DNA from: Clostridia bacterium
GTDB lineage: Bacteria; Bacillota; Clostridia; Oscillospirales; CAG-272
Direction: 5' to 3'
Assembly (NCBI GenBank): GCA_017463125.1
Contig: JAFTPV010000003.1
Span: 29,190 to 93,189 of the forward strand
Length of the DNA: 64,000 nt
Part shown: positions 16,555 to 25,655 of the stretch, in pieces
Position numbering within the stretch: position 1 is the stretch's first letter
How the letters are laid out: each line of letters opens with the position of its first letter
Notes under the pieces: model-generated
The model's input: the letters and a program-made list of their open reading frames with translations, nothing else
What the model was told of the DNA's origin: nothing
Database searches by the model: none
Program-made: the position numbers and the translations under genes

Positions 16555-17796
16555 TCATCGTTTTTTCTCAAGAGCCGAAAGATAAGCCTCAAGCTCCGCT
16601 GACGCAAAAAGCGGAACGGTGTATTCGGTAATTCCAAGAGCGGTATAAATACTGTTTATTACCGCAACGCTTCCGCAAAGCGCTCCGTTTATATCTCCCT
16701 CTGCGGTTCCGGGAACGGCTACCGGTGCCTCCTGGGCTGTGGGAGTTGAGGTTTCTCTCAAATAAGAAATACCACCGTCATTTTTCTTAAATGGAATTAT
16801 TTTTTCTTTAGTTCGATTTATACCGTCTGCCGCAAAGGCGTATATTTTATCGGTGAAATTCTTTTTATCCTCCTCAGTTGCATACCGCTCCTTGTTTTTT
16901 CTCAATTCGCCGATTGCATGCCAAGGATTGTATACGTCAACGGTAGCATTGGGTGCCTTGTCTGAAAGTATTATATCTATCGCGCTATCAAGCGCTTCGT
17001 CAAGATACGGTATTTTTCTTCCTTCTGAATTATATATCCAAGATATTTTATGGAGTCCGTTCAGCCCATAGTAGCTCACCTCTCTATGCCAGAGTCCATT
17101 ATCGGCTCTCTGGTGCTTATCGAGCCAGTCCATAGTGATTGTCATAAAATCAACACCGAGCATTCTGCCAAACGCACGTATTTCACCGCGCTGCGAAAGC
17201 ATTTCACTGCCCGCATTGTAGGAGCGGTTGCATATATCAAGACTCTCTATGTACTCAAGATAATTTTTCTCGCTTCTGAAGCGCTCGGGAGCGTTATTTA
17301 TATCATAATTTTTAGAATTTGCCGAAGAAGAGATGGGTATTACGTATTTAGGCTTTGCTCCAACCGAATCAAGCAGACGCATTGCCGTATCAACGTCACG
17401 GGATTTTCTGAGATTTGACACATCGGTGCCCCACTGGGGATGATAAAAATAGCCGTCGGGAGCCTGCAAGGAATTAACAAATGTGGCAACGCTCTTCTTA
17501 AGCCAATCGGGAATTATCTCGCTGTAAGGCACACCGCCGCTCATGCCGGACGAGGTAATAAAGTCAAGCGCCCCTATGGTGCTTTCAATATCGGGAAGAA
17601 AGCCGTCCGTTTTTTGCCCGCTTGCCGAGTGATACCAGCCTCCGACCTCGTGATCATATAAAGATGCCATCCATTCTATCATTTTTTGATCATATACATC
17701 GTAAAGAGCTTTTATCGAATCGCTAAGCTCTGAACCTACCTTTTCCTCAAGTCTTTTCCATAAAGGAAGTCTTTCCTTATCCTCGCATCTATACAT
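16555..17796 (-). CDS. Cytosolic alpha/alpha-toroid protein (cassette 1)
   Basis: 413 residues without a signal peptide, so cytosolic. Almost the whole length matches the toroid domain of the neighbouring lipoprotein: GGWYHSASG, PDIEST, DGYFYHPQWG, RKSRD, DNGLWHREVSYYGLNGLHKI and DGGISYL. The repeated Q/D-rich DG(Y/L)(F/W) motifs recall the alpha/alpha barrels of six-hairpin glycosidases, polysaccharide lyases or terpenoid cyclases, but no catalytic signature of a named family was found. AAAGGAGAAC precedes the start. It is first in a leftward operon; no consensus promoter is obvious before it, fitting activator control by the divergent AraC gene. The function is unknown. Confidence 0.8.
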   Translation of the reverse strand: MYRCEDKERLPLWKRLEEKVGSELSDSIKALYDVYDQKMIEWMASLYDHEVGGWYHSASGQKTDGFLPDIESTIGALDFITSSGMSGGVPYSEIIPDWLKKSVATFVNSLQAPDGYFYHPQWGTDVSNLRKSRDVDTAMRLLDSVGAKPKYVIPISSSANSKNYDINNAPERFRSEKNYLEYIESLDICNRSYNAGSEMLSQRGEIRAFGRMLGVDFMTITMDWLDKHQRADNGLWHREVSYYGLNGLHKISWIYNSEGRKIPYLDEALDSAIDIILSDKAPNATVDVYNPWHAIGELRKNKERYATEEDKKNFTDKIYAFAADGINRTKEKIIPFKKNDGGISYLRETSTPTAQEAPVAVPGTAEGDINGALCGSVAVINSIYTALGITEYTVPLFASAELEAYLSALEKKR

Positions 17797-17909
17797 TTAC
17801 AGGGTTCTCCTTTCGGACTTAATTAGGTCGCTGATAGCATAGCAATAGGAATATTACGGATATATAGGTTAATTTATCCAAAAAAGACATTATTTTCCTC
17901 GATATATCC

Positions 17910-17938
17910 TTGACTTTGCCTAAAACTACTGCTATAAT
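17910..17938 (+). promoter_or_regulatory. Promoter of the AraC-family regulator
   Basis: TTGACT (17910-17915), 17 bases, TATAAT (17933-17938); 5' leader of about 75 bases to the start at 18020. Confidence 0.75.
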
Positions 17939-18019
17939 TATTATACACGATTGCCCCGATGTTTTTCAATCAACCAAGAGGACAATGTTTATTTCAAATG
18001 TCCGAATAGGAAAGATATT

Positions 18020-18829
18020 ATGTATTCAAATTTTACCAAAAATGAAAAAATAGATTTTATAAATTATGAAATGACGGTAAATCTCTCCGGAAAACAAACA
18101 AAGGTCTTTCTTCAAAGAGGTTTTTTCAACCACAACGTTCCGCTAAAGGATTATCCCTCGCCTTATTCCGTTCCGACTCTTCATTTGCACAATTATCCGG
18201 AGATACATCTCTTTATGGGCGAAGGTATAAATCTCACCGTCGGAGGAGAGTCATTTGTTCCCGAGCCGGGACGTGTGCTTATAGTGCCGGGAGGTGTTTA
18301 TCACTCACTCGATATACCGTCAAGCGCCCTGCACTGTGCTTTTCAGATAGATATTCCGTCAACCAAAATGAAGTTCATCTCTCTCCCGATAGAGCTTCTG
18401 ACAAAATTCATCAAAGAGATACAGCGCGCAAAGGCTACATCCGATTACTCCGGGCTTGAAAAGTATATTTCATTTATAGGCGCTCATTTCATTGACACAT
18501 CGGCTGTTAAGGTAAAAAAGACGGATGACTATGCCTTTGTAATCTTGGAGTTTATGTCGCTCTACTATAACCTCGATATACACCTCTCTGACCTTGCCCA
18601 AAGGCTGCACGTTTCAGAAAAGCAAACGGCGCGCCTCGTTCTGAAATACACGGGTAAAACCTTCAACGAGGAGTTGACGAGATACCGCATTTCAGCAGCG
18701 GAGCAGCTTATGATGATGAACCCCGATATGCCGATAGGAAAAATCGCTTCTCTCGTCGGGTATCAATCTCACAGCGGATTCTGGAAGGCATATAAGAGAT
18801 ACAAGGGCGAGAAAAGCATATCGGAATAA
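18020..18829 (+). CDS. AraC-family transcriptional regulator
   Basis: 269 residues. The N-terminal half is a cupin sensor domain (HNYPEIHLFMGEG...PGRVLIVPGGVYHSLDI); the C-terminal 100 residues carry the two helix-turn-helix motifs, LSDLAQRLHVSEKQTARLVLKY and MPIGKIASLVGYQSHSGFWKAYKRY. The start at 18020 has AGGAAA upstream. Transcribed away from cassette 1, whose first gene starts 223 bases to the left, so it probably senses a sugar and controls that operon; the convergent catabolic operon at 18915-22939 may be a second target. The second HTH is slightly divergent from the AraC signature. Confidence 0.88.
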   Translation: MYSNFTKNEKIDFINYEMTVNLSGKQTKVFLQRGFFNHNVPLKDYPSPYSVPTLHLHNYPEIHLFMGEGINLTVGGESFVPEPGRVLIVPGGVYHSLDIPSSALHCAFQIDIPSTKMKFISLPIELLTKFIKEIQRAKATSDYSGLEKYISFIGAHFIDTSAVKVKKTDDYAFVILEFMSLYYNLDIHLSDLAQRLHVSEKQTARLVLKYTGKTFNEELTRYRISAAEQLMMMNPDMPIGKIASLVGYQSHSGFWKAYKRYKGEKSISE

Positions 18830-18847
18830 AAATTCTTATACAAAGTA

Positions 18848-18891
18848 AAAAGAGATATGACACGGAGGTAAGCTCGTTTCATATCTCTTTT
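18848..18891. terminator. Bidirectional terminator
   Basis: Perfect 13-bp stem AAAAGAGATATGA / TCATATCTCTTTT between convergent genes. Confidence 0.8.
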
Positions 18892-18914
18892 GGTTTTTCA
18901 ATTTTAAGTAAAAT

Positions 18915-20258
18915 TCAATTCTTGACAAGCTTGCAAAGCTCGACGGTATTTTTTACTATAATGTCGTCTCCGCCTTTTTTAAGTCTTGAGGTTCGAGATT
19001 CATATCCGCCCTCGTCATACGCACGCGAGGTTGGGAAATATGTCTCGCCTCCGTTGGTAAGGCAGCACACAAAAACGCTATCAAAAGACAATTCTGCCTC
19101 GATTCTTCTACCGATTTCAGTAAAACACTCACCGGGCATACCGAGAAATGCAACGTCGCCTATCGAAAGGGCTGAGAGGGTGAAGAAGAAGCTCTTCGGT
19201 CCTTCGGAAAGCTCGACAATTCTGTATGCCTCGGCAACGGCGGTGGTAAGCTCCATTTTCTCAAACGGAAGCTCGTGTGCTCTGCCCGCCATGTGAAGCG
19301 CCTTGATTTTTCTTGCTTGGTCGAGCTTATCGTTTTCGGCATTGGCGGGGATTTCAATTTCTTTTGTAGCGAAGCCGATTTTTTCGGAATTAACAAAGCG
19401 AGCCTTGCCGTAGTCTGCAAGAACTGCCGAGGCAACCACTCTTCCCATATGCGCTGTGTGGTCGTAACCGCGAGGAACATTATCAAAGCTATCGTATTCA
19501 AGTCCTCTGCGGTCTGCATCGGTGGGATTCGGGTTTATATGGTTTACATCCCCCTGTGATGCGGTAAGGAAGAGGCATTTTGTGTTAGGTAATGCGCTTT
19601 CAAGAGTGCTTCTTACAAAGCCGGGCCAATCGGCGCTGATGAGCTCACCGCCAACGGTATCTGCATGAGTACCGAAGCTTACGATAACCATATCGTCACC
19701 GCCCTCGCGGTCGATTCTTAAAAATTTTACGGTTTCGTTTACATCGCCTAAAACGTGATCTATATCGGGATTTCCTACACCGGGGTTTGTCGCGGTAGAA
19801 CCGTCCTTCATCTTATATCTTCTGACAAAGGAGATGTTTTCAGCCTTGCCGGAGCCTACCGAGAGCTTTGACTCCTTCATATCGAGGAAGGCATTTGCTG
19901 CCGTGTCCTCAAGAGCTTTGGCAAAGTGGGCACAGTATTTCTCATCAACCACCTCGTCACCGAAGCGCTCACCGTTAAGGAAAGGACCTGTGTGAGTGTG
20001 GGAGCAGTTGATAAATATAGCCTCTGGCGCAATACCTGTGCGGCGGCTTATTTCCGCCTTATGAATATTACACTGCTCCTTTGAAAGCATAAGAACGTCG
20101 GCGGTAACAATAACCGCCTTTTTTTCACCGTCATCAAAGGCAACGGCGCTCACATAAAGGTCGTCTAGGACCCCTTTTACAGTTCTTGTTTCGTAATAAC
20201 CCGAAATATTAATACCGTTCCAAGGGGTGACCTTTGCTCTTGCAAATCCTGTTTTCAT
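18915..20258 (-). CDS. Neutral/alkaline ceramidase-like hydrolase (N-terminal domain family)
   Basis: 447 residues. It matches the N-terminal zinc-dependent domain of neutral ceramidases: TPWNGINISGYY, VIVTADVL, CSHTHTGP (residues 85-92, zinc-binding histidines) and SFGTHADTVGG. There is no signal peptide and the C-terminal Ig-like domain of true ceramidases is missing, so it is probably a cytosolic amidohydrolase acting on another substrate, perhaps a carbohydrate or an N-acyl compound. The start at 20258 has GAGGGAAGAT upstream, 11 bases after the upstream gene's stop, so it is the last gene of the leftward catabolic operon. Confidence 0.8.
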   Translation of the reverse strand: MKTGFARAKVTPWNGINISGYYETRTVKGVLDDLYVSAVAFDDGEKKAVIVTADVLMLSKEQCNIHKAEISRRTGIAPEAIFINCSHTHTGPFLNGERFGDEVVDEKYCAHFAKALEDTAANAFLDMKESKLSVGSGKAENISFVRRYKMKDGSTATNPGVGNPDIDHVLGDVNETVKFLRIDREGGDDMVIVSFGTHADTVGGELISADWPGFVRSTLESALPNTKCLFLTASQGDVNHINPNPTDADRRGLEYDSFDNVPRGYDHTAHMGRVVASAVLADYGKARFVNSEKIGFATKEIEIPANAENDKLDQARKIKALHMAGRAHELPFEKMELTTAVAEAYRIVELSEGPKSFFFTLSALSIGDVAFLGMPGECFTEIGRRIEAELSFDSVFVCCLTNGGETYFPTSRAYDEGGYESRTSRLKKGGDDIIVKNTVELCKLVKN

Positions 20259-20269
20259 TATCTTCCCTC

Positions 20270-21214
20270 TCAAATTCCAAGCTCTCTTCTGATCTCGGAG
20301 AGCATAACCTTGCGTCCGCCCTCCTCGCGAGATCTGATACCTGCGATAATTATTGTCATAAGCTCGATAGTCTCATCGAAGGGATAAGGACGCACGCCCG
20401 TTTCAAGATATTCAACGAAAACGTCAAGCTGCTTGTGGAAAGAATAGTAGCTGTCCTGCGAGGAAACGGTTGCTGATCCTGCCGTACCTACAATCTTGAG
20501 AGGCGAGCCTGCCATATCGTAGATATTCGCAATTGTAACATCAATTCCGCGCTCGTGAGTGAGATGAACGATATTATTCTTGACTCCGCCGGTGTTCTGT
20601 ACCGAAATATAACCCGGACCTGTAATTGGGTATACTGCCTCCATAGCGTGAATACCATACTTTTCCCAGGACTTCGGCATTGTCATATTTATGTATCGAA
20701 GGTCGCCAAGCTCATAGGTGGAGGTGTAATAGGGCATAAATTCCTTTGTGTAACGAAGAGATGAAGAGGACATTATCATCTTGCCATCGTTTACCCAAGA
20801 TATAAACTTTTTAAGATCCTTTACGTTATCCGCAAGGGGCTTGTCAATAAATACGGGTATTCCCGCCTCGATAAACTTCTCGGTGCGCTCAACGTGATCC
20901 CAGCCTTGATCGGTAGCTATGATAACCGCGTCAACCTGTCCTATACAGTCCTCGGGCTTATCGAGAATATTGGGAATAAGAGCTGCTGCCGCAACCTTTT
21001 TCGCATTTTCGGGGTCATCACACCAAACGTGAGTTACCTTTGCTCCCCTTACACCGAAGGTTTCGGGAGGCTGCTTTTCGAGATATCTGGGAATTACGGG
21101 AAATCCGCAATCCTCCATTGCTTCTTTATTATAACCGTTAAACATAGCGCTCCAGGAATAAGGGTGGCCGTTTCCCTCTGTCATACCGAGCATTGCAATC
21201 TTAAATTCTTTCAT
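20270..21214 (-). CDS. Gfo/Idh/MocA-family oxidoreductase
   Basis: 314 residues, NAD(P)-dependent sugar or inositol dehydrogenase type. The first strand is KIAMLGMTEGNGH instead of the usual GxGxxG, an atypical nucleotide loop. DAVIIATDQGWDHVERTEKFIEAGIPVFIDKPLA carries the family's EKP position as DKP with the lysine kept. A substrate domain follows. AAGGAGAG precedes the start at 21214. It overlaps the 3' end of the aldo/keto reductase gene (stop at 21235 on the same strand), so the two are translationally coupled. Substrate unknown; the context suggests sugar or sugar-acid oxidation. Confidence 0.85.
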   Translation of the reverse strand: MKEFKIAMLGMTEGNGHPYSWSAMFNGYNKEAMEDCGFPVIPRYLEKQPPETFGVRGAKVTHVWCDDPENAKKVAAAALIPNILDKPEDCIGQVDAVIIATDQGWDHVERTEKFIEAGIPVFIDKPLADNVKDLKKFISWVNDGKMIMSSSSLRYTKEFMPYYTSTYELGDLRYINMTMPKSWEKYGIHAMEAVYPITGPGYISVQNTGGVKNNIVHLTHERGIDVTIANIYDMAGSPLKIVGTAGSATVSSQDSYYSFHKQLDVFVEYLETGVRPYPFDETIELMTIIIAGIRSREEGGRKVMLSEIRRELGI

Positions 21215-21234
21215 TTTTTCTCTCCTTATTATAT

Positions 21235-22149
21235 TTACCAAGTCCAAGGCTGAATAAGCCTTGGATTTATGTTTTCTGACAGCTTTATTATCTCTTTCAT
21301 AAGCTCCTCGGGAAGCGCCCTGCCACTAAGGAGATTTACACTCTCGCGAAGCTGTTCGGGGGTGTCAGCACCCATAACTAGTGAGTCAATACCCTCTGTA
21401 TCCCTAATAAAGCCGAGTGCCATTTCTGCCATTGTAAAGTCAAAGTCTGCCGCTAAAGAATGAAGCTTATCAAGCAGGGGCTTTTCACCTTTCAAGCTTT
21501 CGGGGAGACTGCCGGTATCCTTAAAGAAAAGTCCTTGAAGATAAACGCTTCTGACAAAAACGACCGTTCCATTATCCGAAACGTTTTTCAGCGCACCGCT
21601 TCTTATTTCGGCATTATCGAGCATATTTGCAGGAATCTGAATGCAGTCAAAGGGCATAGAGGAGCAATATTCCATAAATCTTGATTTATCGGAAAACGAA
21701 ACTCCAACTCCTGAGGCAATCCCCTCCTCCTTTAATTCCCGCATAGCCTTTATCAAGCTGTCACCGTACTGTTCAATATAGCCCTCGCGGTGAAGCATAA
21801 GGAACGGCAGTTTTTCAAGTCCAAGCCTTTTTGCCGACTCGGTTGCCTGGCGAAAAAGCTCGTCTTTTATTTTTTCTTTCGGTTCACCGTTAAAAATAAC
21901 CTTTGTTATAAGAGTTTTTTCTCTCGTTTCAGCCTTAAAATATCTGCCGAGAACGGCTTCGCTCTCGCCGTAAGCTCTTGCGGTATCAAAGGAAGTTATA
22001 CCAAGGTCGAGGGCAGTAGATAAAAGCTCGCTTGACTCCTCGTAAGTGGGCATTCCCTTATCGTTATTTACACCGTATGCAAGTCCGAGCTGGGCTGTGC
22101 CGAGGGTGAGGGCTGAAATTTTATATCCGTTTTTTTCTGTAATCTTCAT
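21235..22149 (-). CDS. Aldo/keto reductase
   Basis: 304-residue TIM-barrel NAD(P)H oxidoreductase. The catalytic tetrad is visible: Asp55 and Tyr60 in FDTARAYGESE, Lys83 in LITKVIF and His120 in LMLHREG. The start follows the SDR stop by one base with only a weak ribosome binding site, so it is coupled. In this family the enzymes reduce or oxidise sugar carbonyls. It forms an operon with the SDR upstream and the Gfo/Idh gene downstream. Confidence 0.9.
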   Translation of the reverse strand: MKITEKNGYKISALTLGTAQLGLAYGVNNDKGMPTYEESSELLSTALDLGITSFDTARAYGESEAVLGRYFKAETREKTLITKVIFNGEPKEKIKDELFRQATESAKRLGLEKLPFLMLHREGYIEQYGDSLIKAMRELKEEGIASGVGVSFSDKSRFMEYCSSMPFDCIQIPANMLDNAEIRSGALKNVSDNGTVVFVRSVYLQGLFFKDTGSLPESLKGEKPLLDKLHSLAADFDFTMAEMALGFIRDTEGIDSLVMGADTPEQLRESVNLLSGRALPEELMKEIIKLSENINPRLIQPWTW

Positions 22150-22150
22150 A

Positions 22151-22939
22151 TTATTTTACACTGTATCCGCCGTCAAGGGGGATTATTGCACCTGTCATAT
22201 AGAGTGATGCATCACTTGCAAGATAGACGATAAGTCCCTTAAGGTCGGTATCGTTTGCCATTCTGCCAAGGGGGCATTTTGCGTTATATCTTTCAACAAA
22301 GAGGGGGTTCTGGTTGTTGAAGAGTCCGCCAAGCTCAATGCAGTTTGAGCGAATGCCCGCTCTGCCGTAGTGGGATGCAAGAAATCTTGTGTAGTTTGTA
22401 ATTCCGCCCTTGTGGAAGAAATAGTCACCCGCAGCTCCGTTCGGACACATATCGGTGCCCTCGTAGAGAGAGTAATCGGGACCAAGAATACCCATATACG
22501 AGCCTATATTAATGATAGAGCCGCCGTTTCCCGACTTTGCCATTCTGTCACCGAAAGCACGCGATATAACGAAAAGCCCGGTAGCATTTGCGCGCATACT
22601 TCTATCGAAATTTTCAGCCGTGTCCGTATATCCGTTCATTGAGCGCATAACCGCATTGTTTACCAGAATATCAACTCTTCCCTCTCTTTCATAAACCGTA
22701 TCGCAAAGAGAAAGAATACTTTCTTCATTCTCTAAATCAAGCTCCAGCACGTTTACTTTGTATCCTGCATTTACAAGCCCCTCAACGCGCTTTACGTTGT
22801 TTTCGCGGTTTCTGGATGCCATATAGACGGTAGCTCCAGCCTCTGCCAGCGCCTCGACTATCTGGTAACCGTATTTACCTGCACCGCCCGTTACAACGGC
22901 GACCTTTTCGGAAAGATTAAAGCTATCAAGCACCTTCAT
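22151..22939 (-). CDS. Short-chain dehydrogenase/reductase
   Basis: 262 residues with a Rossmann fold. TGGAGKYGYQI (17-27) is the cofactor loop and NNA is present at about 94-96. The catalytic residues are Ser147 (NIGSYMG), Tyr173 and Lys177 (YFFHK), then IRSNCIELGGL and a C-terminal LDGGYSVK. It is first in the leftward operon with GGAGGT before the start. It probably oxidises a sugar, sugar acid or lactone precursor feeding the aldolase encoded divergently. Gluconate 5-dehydrogenase-like enzymes are the closest type I can name; substrate unproven. Confidence 0.9.
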   Translation of the reverse strand: MKVLDSFNLSEKVAVVTGGAGKYGYQIVEALAEAGATVYMASRNRENNVKRVEGLVNAGYKVNVLELDLENEESILSLCDTVYEREGRVDILVNNAVMRSMNGYTDTAENFDRSMRANATGLFVISRAFGDRMAKSGNGGSIINIGSYMGILGPDYSLYEGTDMCPNGAAGDYFFHKGGITNYTRFLASHYGRAGIRSNCIELGGLFNNQNPLFVERYNAKCPLGRMANDTDLKGLIVYLASDASLYMTGAIIPLDGGYSVK

Positions 22940-22971
22940 CTTTTGTACCTCCTAGTTGATAATGTATTCTA

Positions 22972-23000
22972 ATTATACACTAGCAAAAATGCAATAACAA
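22972..23000 (-). promoter_or_regulatory. Promoter of the SDR operon
   Basis: Leftward TTGTTA (22995-23000), 17 bases, TATAAT (22972-22977), 33 bases before the start. Confidence 0.7.
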
Positions 23001-23010
23001 TAATCCATAA

Positions 23011-23105
23011 AGACAAAGAGATATTAATATAGTCCGTTTTGGAAACGGAATTTTTTATATCTTTATAAGCGACACGTCAAATTTCTTTCCTAAACAGACA
23101 AAGAG
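23011..23105. promoter_or_regulatory. Candidate operator region with direct AGACAAAGAG repeats
   Basis: The decamer AGACAAAGAG occurs at 23011-23020 and 23096-23105, between the divergent promoters of the two catabolic operons, 76 bases apart. Direct repeats of this kind fit an AraC-type regulator, but the sites are short and could be chance. The rest of 22940-23228 is AT-rich with no gene. Confidence 0.35.
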
Positions 23106-23130
23106 CTGTGTATTTAGTCATTTTGCGATA

Positions 23131-23158
23131 TTGACACCAAAAAAAGCGGTGATATAAT
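23131..23158 (+). promoter_or_regulatory. Promoter of the aldolase operon
   Basis: TTGACA (23131-23136), 16 bases, TATAAT (23153-23158). Confidence 0.75.
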
Positions 23159-23228
23159 TAAATTAGAAAATTTATAAATGTATCGATGATATAAAGAAAC
23201 TGCTTCGGTACGGGATTGGAGAACAAAA

Positions 23229-23996
23229 ATGCACTTAAGAAAAAGCAGAGTTTTAAGAAAAATAAGAGAGGGCGGATGCGCCTATTCTGTCAAGCTTAAC
23301 GTTATGGACCCGAGAGTTGCCGAAATTGCGGCTATGTCGGGCATTGACTGTATATGGATAGATATGGAACACGTGCCGTCCGAATATATGCAGGTGGAAA
23401 ATATCGTCAGAGCAGCAAAGCTCTACGACTGTGACGTGCTTACCAGAGTAGCAAAGGGCAGCTATAACGATTTTATCAAGCCCTTGGAGGCAGACAGCAC
23501 GGGCATAATGATACCCCACCTTATGAGCTATGAGGAAGCAAAGCAGATAGTTTATTACACCAAGTTTCATCCAATAGGACGCCGACCGATAGACGGCGGA
23601 AACGCTGACGGAAAGTTTTGCGCTGTCAGCACCCTTGACTATATAAAGGAAGGAAACGAGGAGCGCTTTAACATAGTGCAGATAGAGGACCCCGAGCCTA
23701 TGGCAGAGCTTGAAGAGATATGTGCGCTGCCGGGAATTGATATGATATTCTTCGGACCTGCCGACTTCAGCCACGCTATCGGTATGCCTCACGATATAAT
23801 GAACGAAACTACCCGCGCAGCGCGCAAAAAGGTTGCGGAATGTGCAAGGCGCAATGGAAAGATGGCAGGTACTGTTGGCGGTATCGGAAACCGCAAGGAG
23901 CTTGAGGCGGAGGGCTTTAACTTCATCAATCTCGGCTCTGACGTCGTTGGTCTGATGCAGTATTTTAACAATATAGTTAGTTCGCTGGATAATTAA
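23229..23996 (+). CDS. HpaI/HpcH-family aldolase (2-keto-3-deoxy sugar acid aldolase type)
   Basis: 255-residue class II aldolase that splits 2-keto-3-deoxy acids into pyruvate and an aldehyde. Family motifs: CIWIDMEHVPSEY, IMIPHLMSYEEAKQIV, GRRPI, IVQIEDPEPMAELEEI (metal-binding Glu), IFFGPADFSHAIG and FINLGSDVVGL. TTGGAGAAC precedes the start. It heads a rightward operon, with the next ATG two bases after its stop. With the divergent SDR it points to a non-phosphorylative sugar-acid pathway (L-rhamnonate, L-fuconate or similar); the dehydratase and lactonase are not in the window. Confidence 0.9.
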   Translation: MHLRKSRVLRKIREGGCAYSVKLNVMDPRVAEIAAMSGIDCIWIDMEHVPSEYMQVENIVRAAKLYDCDVLTRVAKGSYNDFIKPLEADSTGIMIPHLMSYEEAKQIVYYTKFHPIGRRPIDGGNADGKFCAVSTLDYIKEGNEERFNIVQIEDPEPMAELEEICALPGIDMIFFGPADFSHAIGMPHDIMNETTRAARKKVAECARRNGKMAGTVGGIGNRKELEAEGFNFINLGSDVVGLMQYFNNIVSSLDN

Positions 23997-23998
23997 CC

Positions 23999-24451
23999 AT
24001 GATAGTTGACAACATAAATTTAGCGCACAGATACTTCGGCATTGATCCGAGACTTGAAAAAATCTTCTCTGCCCTAGAGGATCTTAACGAGGACAGCCCT
24101 ATCGGCTCTAGGGAATACGACGGTTTCAGAATAGGCGTTTCGGAATGTGAGACCTTCGATAAAGATAAGGAAGGTTGCGCCCGTCCATTCGAGGCGCACA
24201 GAGAATACGCAGATATTCACTACGTTATTTCGGGCGACGAGGGCATGGGATATGCAAATGTCGATGACCTCACCTCTGTTTGCGACTACAACTCGGAGCA
24301 GGATTATCAGCTGCTTTCGGGCGAGGCAAGTCTCGTTCACTTAAGAAGGGGCGATTTTTGCCTTGTTTTTCCCGAGGATGCGCACATCCCGCAAATGACG
24401 GCGGGCGAAAACAGACATCTAAAAAAAGCGGTGGTTAAATTCAAGATATAA
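23999..24451 (+). CDS. YhcH/YjgK/YiaL family protein
   Basis: 150-residue cupin-like protein of the YhcH/EbgC family (DUF386). Conserved features: FEAHREYADIHYVISG (residues 61-76, a His-x(n)-Asp-x-His metal site), an EGxx-type second block and FPEDAHIP (about 121-128). Family members lie with sialate, rhamnose or galactoside genes and are thought to be sugar mutarotases or lyases. It starts two bases after the aldolase stop, so it is coupled. The exact reaction is unknown. Confidence 0.88.
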   Translation: MIVDNINLAHRYFGIDPRLEKIFSALEDLNEDSPIGSREYDGFRIGVSECETFDKDKEGCARPFEAHREYADIHYVISGDEGMGYANVDDLTSVCDYNSEQDYQLLSGEASLVHLRRGDFCLVFPEDAHIPQMTAGENRHLKKAVVKFKI

Positions 24452-24470
24452 AATTTTGGTGAAAAGACAT

Positions 24471-25655
24471 ATGAATAATGAGACAAAGCTACATATTCAA
24501 TGGATACTTTATGCTTTAATTGTATTTATTCTTAACGGTACGCTGCTGCAAACATTTCTTCTTGAAAACGGACTTGACGAGCAAGCTGTCACATTTTCGC
24601 TTTCTGTTTTACAAATTGTGCAAATGCTGACGATTTTCCTGTTTTCAGGAATGGTTGACAAAATGAAGAGAATAAAAAAGCTTACGGCTTTTTCATTCTT
24701 GATATGCGTTCCTATGAACGTATATTTTCTATGTCTGTCTTTCAATCCCGGTACCGAAACACCGATTCCGTTTCTTGCATTAGGAACTGCTTTTAACGTA
24801 TTTTTAGGTCTTTATAACGTTATTTCATACAAGCTTCCCTACTGTGTTATCGAGATAGAACGGTACGGAATCTTTACTGCCTATTCGGGTCTGTTTTCCG
24901 GTGTGATAAGCTTTCTTGCATCCGTTGGTATTGTAGCATTACAGAGCTTTTTCTCATATTTCGCAGTTATGAGAGCCATGTATATACTCTCACTGATTTT
25001 CACGGCTCTGGCTTTAATCATTACTCTCTCGATGAAGGAAAATCAACCTGCTGTAATCGAAGAAGAGTCTAAACACCGGGTAAACATCTTAAAATACAAG
25101 CCCTTTACGGCATTGATAATACCTAATATTCTGCGTGGCTTTTGCTTTGGAATCTTAGGTATGGCATCTACTATTGGATACTTCACGGGAGATATAAACA
25201 GCAATTCTGCCGCAGTTTTAGTCACGGTTACTACGATTTCTTCAATTGTGGGTTCTTTGGTTTATACGGTACTTGCCACAAGAGTAAGAGAAAAACACAT
25301 CATTGCTTTTTCAAGCATTTTGATTTTTATCTCTGTGGCTTTGATGGTTGTATTTAAGAACACTGCGGCATTTATAACTCTATTCGGACTTGCATACTTT
25401 TTCCTACATCTGATAAACACGGCTGTTCCCATCGTTGTTGTAAAAATCGTAGATTATAACATTATCGGGCAGTATTCAGGCTGGAGAATGTTATTGCATA
25501 CTCTCGGAGTTTCTATTTCAGGCTTTGTGTGTATTCCTCTGTTTAATCTTATAGGAGTTTTTCCAACTATGGTGTTATCGGGCGCCACACAGCTTGTATC
25601 GGGAATTGCATACTATTTATATCTCACTAAAAACGAAAGAGAAAAATCGGCATGA
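24471..25655 (+). CDS. MFS transporter
   Basis: 394 residues with about 12 hydrophobic helices and a short cytoplasmic loop MKRIKK between helices 2 and 3, as in major facilitator permeases. The ATG at 24471 is preceded by GGTGA; TTG 24456 and GTG 24459 are weaker alternatives. The stop overlaps the next start (ATGA). Its position between the YhcH-like gene and the alpha-galactosidase gene implies uptake of a galactoside or sugar acid. Base composition is slightly more AT-rich than its neighbours. Confidence 0.85.
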   Translation: MNNETKLHIQWILYALIVFILNGTLLQTFLLENGLDEQAVTFSLSVLQIVQMLTIFLFSGMVDKMKRIKKLTAFSFLICVPMNVYFLCLSFNPGTETPIPFLALGTAFNVFLGLYNVISYKLPYCVIEIERYGIFTAYSGLFSGVISFLASVGIVALQSFFSYFAVMRAMYILSLIFTALALIITLSMKENQPAVIEEESKHRVNILKYKPFTALIIPNILRGFCFGILGMASTIGYFTGDINSNSAAVLVTVTTISSIVGSLVYTVLATRVREKHIIAFSSILIFISVALMVVFKNTAAFITLFGLAYFFLHLINTAVPIVVVKIVDYNIIGQYSGWRMLLHTLGVSISGFVCIPLFNLIGVFPTMVLSGATQLVSGIAYYLYLTKNEREKSA

